Below are positions 60,455 to 64,000 of a DNA stretch of 64,000 bases, one piece after another. A program made the position numbers and the translations under genes. Position 1 is the first letter of the stretch, and each line of letters opens with the position of its first letter. The DNA is from Comamonas thiooxydans (GTDB lineage: Bacteria; Pseudomonadota; Gammaproteobacteria; Burkholderiales; Burkholderiaceae_C): positions 2,604,001-2,668,000 of the forward strand of contig NZ_AP026738.1 of the NCBI RefSeq assembly GCF_002157685.2, written 5' to 3'. The notes under the pieces were generated by a model that saw only the letters and a program-made list of their open reading frames with translations, made no database searches and had not been told where the DNA came from.

Positions 60455-61630
60455 GTGCAGATAAATCACCAGGATGAGGCAGCTTTCCTCGCCGAATCAA
60501 TGCTGACCATCGAACAGTTCAGCAAGTTAGTTGCGATGATCTACGAGGGGCCGATGGACGCCATACCTTGGGCTGGTGCGCTGGAGGCAATTCGCGGGCT
60601 GCTTGGTGCTAACTACGTGACACTCATTCTGCGTTCGCCGGCTTGCGGGCGCGCCGGCCTCATGGTCCATGCGTCGGCTCAAGGCACGGTACTCCCTGGC
60701 GAAGCCTCCTACAGCAACTATTACTATGCGCTTGACCCATTTGTGAATCTCCCGGCCGATCGGATGATTACCGTGGATGAACTACTCGGTGAAAACTTTT
60801 GGCGCCAGAGCGAGATGTACCAGCAGTTCCAAAAGCCGTTCGATGTCGGTTACATGATGGGGGCAGACTTGCATACGGAAGACGGCGTTGAATGTCGCCT
60901 GCGTGTGTGTCGCAGTCATGATTCCTCAAGCTTTAGCAAGCGTGACAAAGCCGTTTGCAGCGCATTGCTGCCTCATCTGAAACGCGCGGTCCGGTTGCAT
61001 TCGAAATTCAACGTTGTTGAGTCCGAACGAACGCTTTACGCCAGCACCTTCGATCGCATGCTGGTCGGAATGGTCATTCTGGACGAAAGCGGTTCGATCA
61101 TGAAGACCAACTTTGCTGCGAACGAGATCATCGCCGAGAAAGACGGTCTTCAAAGAAAAAACAATGTGCTTGAAATCTCGTTCTCGCCGGAAAATCGAAA
61201 ATTGCAGACGCTCATTCAGCAAGCGCTGGATGAGCGAGCCGGGCATGCACCTGGGGTGGTGCAAGCCATGTCGGTTACCCGGCCCTCCGGCAAAGCCAAA
61301 CTAGGTGTACTGGTCCGCAAGATTGCATTCAATGAATGGTCTGAAGACAATGCGCGCCGACCTGCTTGCGCAATCTTCGTTCGCGACCCCGATCGCAAAT
61401 CGCAGGCTTCAGACGAAATCATGCGCAAGCTGTTCGACTTGACGCCTGCTGAGGCAGCATTGGCACTTGCGTTAGCCAATGGATCCACGATTGAGGAGGC
61501 GGCGGAAGTGCTGAGTATCAGCAAGAACACGGCGCGTGCACATTTGCGCGCCATATTCTCTAAGACAGGAGCCACGCGTCAGGCGACACTGGTTCGAACC
61601 CTGCTGAACAGCGTCCTTTCCCTCGGCTGA
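60455..61630 (+). CDS. LuxR-type HTH regulator with PAS-like domain
   Basis: A 391-residue regulator, paralogous to 33220-34341. The GTG at 60455 has AAGGAG nine bases upstream; the longer frame starts inside repeat B2 and is rejected. A PAS-like segment (MLVGMVILDESGSIMKTNFA) lies at about 205-225 and the LuxR helix-turn-helix is LFDLTPAEAALALALANGST with LSISKNTARAHLRAIFSKTG. It precedes an SDR gene by 213 bases on the same strand and is the natural candidate to control it. Confidence 0.9.
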   Translation: MQINHQDEAAFLAESMLTIEQFSKLVAMIYEGPMDAIPWAGALEAIRGLLGANYVTLILRSPACGRAGLMVHASAQGTVLPGEASYSNYYYALDPFVNLPADRMITVDELLGENFWRQSEMYQQFQKPFDVGYMMGADLHTEDGVECRLRVCRSHDSSSFSKRDKAVCSALLPHLKRAVRLHSKFNVVESERTLYASTFDRMLVGMVILDESGSIMKTNFAANEIIAEKDGLQRKNNVLEISFSPENRKLQTLIQQALDERAGHAPGVVQAMSVTRPSGKAKLGVLVRKIAFNEWSEDNARRPACAIFVRDPDRKSQASDEIMRKLFDLTPAEAALALALANGSTIEEAAEVLSISKNTARAHLRAIFSKTGATRQATLVRTLLNSVLSLG

Positions 61631-61843
61631 GCGCTGCATCATGGTGTGAAGTACTACGTGTGCACCATTGAGTGCGCCGGATTGGCTTTCACACGCTACA
61701 GAAAACCGCCTAGTCTATTTCGCTGATGTGATCGGGTCACGTTGCATCTACTCTCCAACACCTCAAGCGCATGTTTGCCGGAGTGGTCTGCCCTGAGCAC
61801 GGCTTGACTGCGCACATGGGGCCAACGCACAAAGGAGAGTCAG

Positions 61844-62599
61844 ATGGAGTGTTTTGCAGGAAAAGTCGCGTTCATTACCGGTGCCGCGACCGGCATCGGG
61901 CGGCAGGCCGCTATCAGTTTTGCAGCGGCGGGCGCTAATGTCGCTCTGGTTGATACCGCAGTGCATGCAGCTGAGGAAACCGCGCACGCAGTGGAGCGCG
62001 CCGGAGCGAAAGCTATCGTTCTGCGCGCCGATGTCACGCAGTCAGCGGATGTCACCCATGCCATCACGCAAGCCGTGAAGAATTGGGGCCGTCTCGACTA
62101 TGCCTTCAATAACGCGGGCATCGCGCCGCGAGGCAGGGCCGCTGCGGATCTGCCCGAAGAAGAGTGGGACCGGACGATCGCTGTGAACCTGAAAGGGGTG
62201 TGGCTTTGCATCAAGCACGAATGTGCCTACATGCGAGACCATGGCGGCGGAGCCATTGTCAACACCGCCTCGATCATGGGCGTGGTGGGTGGGCCAGGGC
62301 TAGCTGCTTACTCGGCTTCGAAAGCCGGCGTGATCGGGCTCACCCGCTCCGTGGCGCTGGACTATGCGAGCCAAGGGATACGCGTGAATGCCGTGTGTCC
62401 CGGCGGCATCGCCCACACGGCCATCACGGATCGTCCCGACAACGCGCGGGACATGGAGCAGCTCATGCAGGCCACGCCCATGGGGCGTCTCGGCAAGCCC
62501 GCCGATATCGCGGGGACGGTAATGTGGCTCTGCTCCGAAGGAGCTGCCTTTGTTACCGGACAGTCCATTACAGTCGATGGCGGGTTTACGGTATGGTGA
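61844..62599 (+). CDS. SDR-family oxidoreductase, glucose dehydrogenase-like
   Basis: A 251-residue classical SDR. The cofactor motif TGAATGIG is at 12-19, an acidic residue Asp37 after the second strand favours NAD over NADP, NNAG is at 89-92, the catalytic Ser143, Tyr156 and Lys160 are present, and the end TGQSITVDGGFTVW is typical. AAAGGAGA lies before the ATG. A LuxR-type regulator is upstream. Substrate unknown. Confidence 0.94.
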   Translation: MECFAGKVAFITGAATGIGRQAAISFAAAGANVALVDTAVHAAEETAHAVERAGAKAIVLRADVTQSADVTHAITQAVKNWGRLDYAFNNAGIAPRGRAAADLPEEEWDRTIAVNLKGVWLCIKHECAYMRDHGGGAIVNTASIMGVVGGPGLAAYSASKAGVIGLTRSVALDYASQGIRVNAVCPGGIAHTAITDRPDNARDMEQLMQATPMGRLGKPADIAGTVMWLCSEGAAFVTGQSITVDGGFTVW

Positions 62600-62852
62600 T
62601 CAGACAGTGTGGTTCATCATGACGTTTCGCTTTCAGCAAGCGGACGTTTTTTTCGAGCGTGGGCGTCGTTTATGGCGCCCGCAGTCTAGCTCGATGGGCA
62701 AGTTTCATGGTCAATAGCATGATGTTTGGCCAGCTTCTGGCTGGTAACAGTTAGCCGCCGTGGGCAGCGCACGACCCATTGCAGCCGCTCAAGTGGCGAA
62801 GAAGCGGCCACTGGACTTGTTTTGGAATGCAGAGCCCACCTGCCCGCATCAC

Positions 62853-63569
62853 TTAGATACTTCGCTGATTGACCCGCTTGGACAGTTCTTCGGCGCTTTC
62901 ACGGCGCTCGCTATAGCGATTCACCAGATAGTCGGCACAGTCTCGCGTCAGCAGTGTGAACTTGACCAGCTCTTCCATCACGTCCACCACCCGTTCGTAA
63001 TACGAAGACGGCTTCATCCGGCCAGCCTCGTCGAACTCGGCAAATGCCTTGGCAACGGACGATTGATTGGGGATGGTGATCATGCGGATCCATCGACCCA
63101 GCACGCGCATCTGGTTGACCGCATTGAAGGACTGTGAGCCGCCCGAGACTTGCATCACTGCCAGTGTCTTGCCTTGTGTCGGCCGCACCGCGCCAACGGA
63201 CAGAGGAATCCAGTCGATCTGCGCTTTGAGAATGCTGGTCATGGCACCGTGGCGCTCTGGAGAAGTCCAGACCATGCCCTCGGCCCATTGGGCCAGCTCG
63301 CGCAGTTCCTGGACCTTAGGGTGATCCTCAGGGGCGCCGTCGGGAAGTGGCAGGCCACGCGGATCGAAGAGCCTGGTCTCGGCACCCATCTTGCGCAGCA
63401 GCCGCGCTGCCTCCTCGGTTAGAAGGCGGCTATAGGAGCGGTCACGAACCGAGCCATACAGTAGCAGAATGCGCGGCGCGTGCGTAGCACGTTGTGCGGG
63501 CAACAGGCCTTCTAGGCTGGGCTTTTCAAAGACTTGCTCGTCCAGGTTGGGGAGATCAGAGCTTGTCAA
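62853..63569 (-). CDS. arsH: ArsH-like NADPH-dependent FMN reductase
   Basis: About 238 residues of the flavodoxin-like ArsH family. [20 protein letters not shown] is the FMN phosphate loop, [20 protein letters not shown] and [20 protein letters not shown] are highly characteristic, as is [20 protein letters not shown]. ArsH oxidises trivalent organoarsenicals or acts as a quinone/metal reductase. The TTG at 63569 has AAGGA upstream inside arsC and overlaps arsC by 14 bases; a TTG at 63590 is an alternative. It is the distal gene of the visible ars pair. Confidence 0.94.
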   Translation of the reverse strand: MTSSDLPNLDEQVFEKPSLEGLLPAQRATHAPRILLLYGSVRDRSYSRLLTEEAARLLRKMGAETRLFDPRGLPLPDGAPEDHPKVQELRELAQWAEGMVWTSPERHGAMTSILKAQIDWIPLSVGAVRPTQGKTLAVMQVSGGSQSFNAVNQMRVLGRWIRMITIPNQSSVAKAFAEFDEAGRMKPSSYYERVVDVMEELVKFTLLTRDCADYLVNRYSERRESAEELSKRVNQRSI

Positions 63570-63987
63570 TTCGGTTTCCTTTCGAGTCAATGACGGCTTC
63601 CCCGTCTTCTTTGGAGAAGGCGGCCTGTTGAGGCTGCGGCAGGATGTCCAGAACGGCCTCCGAGGGACGACACAAGCGGGTTGCCAGAGGGGTGACCACT
63701 ATCGGGCGATTGATCAGAATGGGGTGCTGGAGCATGAAATCAATCAATTGCTCGTCCGTCCATTTGGGCTCGCCCAAGCCAAGCTCGTCATACGGCGTAC
63801 CTTTCTGGCGCAACGCATCGCGCACTGGCACGCCCATGGCTTGGATCAGGCCCAGCAGCGTGGCGCGATCAGGTGGCGTCTTGAGATATTCGATGACCGT
63901 GGGCTCTTCCCCACTGTTGCGGATCAGGGCCAGGACATTGCGGGAGGTGCCGCAAGCAGGGTTGTGGTAAATCGTGATGTCGCTCAT
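63556..63987 (-). CDS. arsC: Arsenate reductase, glutaredoxin-dependent
   Basis: A 143-residue ArsC of the thioredoxin-fold, glutaredoxin-coupled class that reduces arsenate to arsenite. The catalytic Cys12 is in [11 protein letters not shown], and the three arginines of the active site correspond to [17 protein letters not shown] and [11 protein letters not shown]. It is followed by arsH with a small overlap. Other ars genes presumably lie beyond the right edge. Confidence 0.95.
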   Translation of the reverse strand: MSDITIYHNPACGTSRNVLALIRNSGEEPTVIEYLKTPPDRATLLGLIQAMGVPVRDALRQKGTPYDELGLGEPKWTDEQLIDFMLQHPILINRPIVVTPLATRLCRPSEAVLDILPQPQQAAFSKEDGEAVIDSKGNRIDKL

Positions 63988-64000
63988 AGCGCTAGATTCC

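Overview
The window looks like part of a chromosome from a Comamonadaceae betaproteobacterium, probably Comamonas or a close relative. The reasons are a Bug/TctC periplasmic binding protein, Tat-exported sulfonate-type binding proteins, organosulfur flavin monooxygenases, moderately high GC and a mosaic of catabolic, stress and surface-structure islands. The genus is inferred from gene content only. No tRNA, rRNA or CRISPR array was seen.

Layout. (1) 1-4860: a leftward catabolic operon (intradiol ring-cleavage dioxygenase, SDR, BKACE/DUF849 enzyme, zinc-free MDR oxidoreductase, cupin, Bug protein) behind one promoter with LacI-like palindromes. (2) 4.9-7.2 kb: IS30 remnant, CPBP membrane protease, secreted hypothetical protein. 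(3) 7.8-22.0 kb: an organosulfur-acquisition region with three Tat-type ABC binding proteins but one permease/ATPase pair, two FMN-dependent monooxygenases, an acyl-CoA-dehydrogenase-like flavoprotein, a thiol dioxygenase, a four-domain rhodanese, a membrane cytochrome c, a class II aldolase and a D-2-hydroxyacid dehydrogenase. Short sequences are shared between its promoters. (4) 22.7-26.0 kb: a fluoride-resistance operon (CLC antiporter, CrcB channel, two DUF190-type proteins, histidine phosphatase) behind a fluoride riboswitch. (5) 26.3-36.5 kb: a mosaic of small cargo genes (zinc-ribbon-like protein, arylamine N-acetyltransferase, GFA protein, AT-rich persulfide-detoxification operon with an ArsR-family regulator, LuxR regulator, Cys-rich secreted protein with a frameshift) separated by dispersed repeats and IS debris. 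(6) 37.0-53.1 kb: two RcsC-like hybrid kinases and two RcsB-like regulators next to a chaperone-usher fimbrial operon and an EAL-domain gene. The fimbrial and EAL genes have nearly the same upstream sequence. (7) 53.7-64.0 kb: membrane acyltransferase, hypothetical genes, phosphoethanolamine-transferase-like protein, MntP behind a yybP-ykoY riboswitch, LuxR regulator, SDR, and the start of an ars cluster (arsC, arsH).

How the parts may work together. Region 6 resembles the Pseudomonas Roc/Pvr-Rcs systems that couple phosphorelay, c-di-GMP turnover and fimbrial expression; the shared promoter block argues for one regulon. Region 3 would bind organosulfur compounds, oxidise them and release sulfite; the partner flavin reductase is not in the window. 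A family of dispersed intergenic repeats (about 40-145 bp, often containing CTTCTGGCC or its complement, some copies 94-96% identical) occurs throughout 22-60 kb and often lies at the joints between cargo genes.
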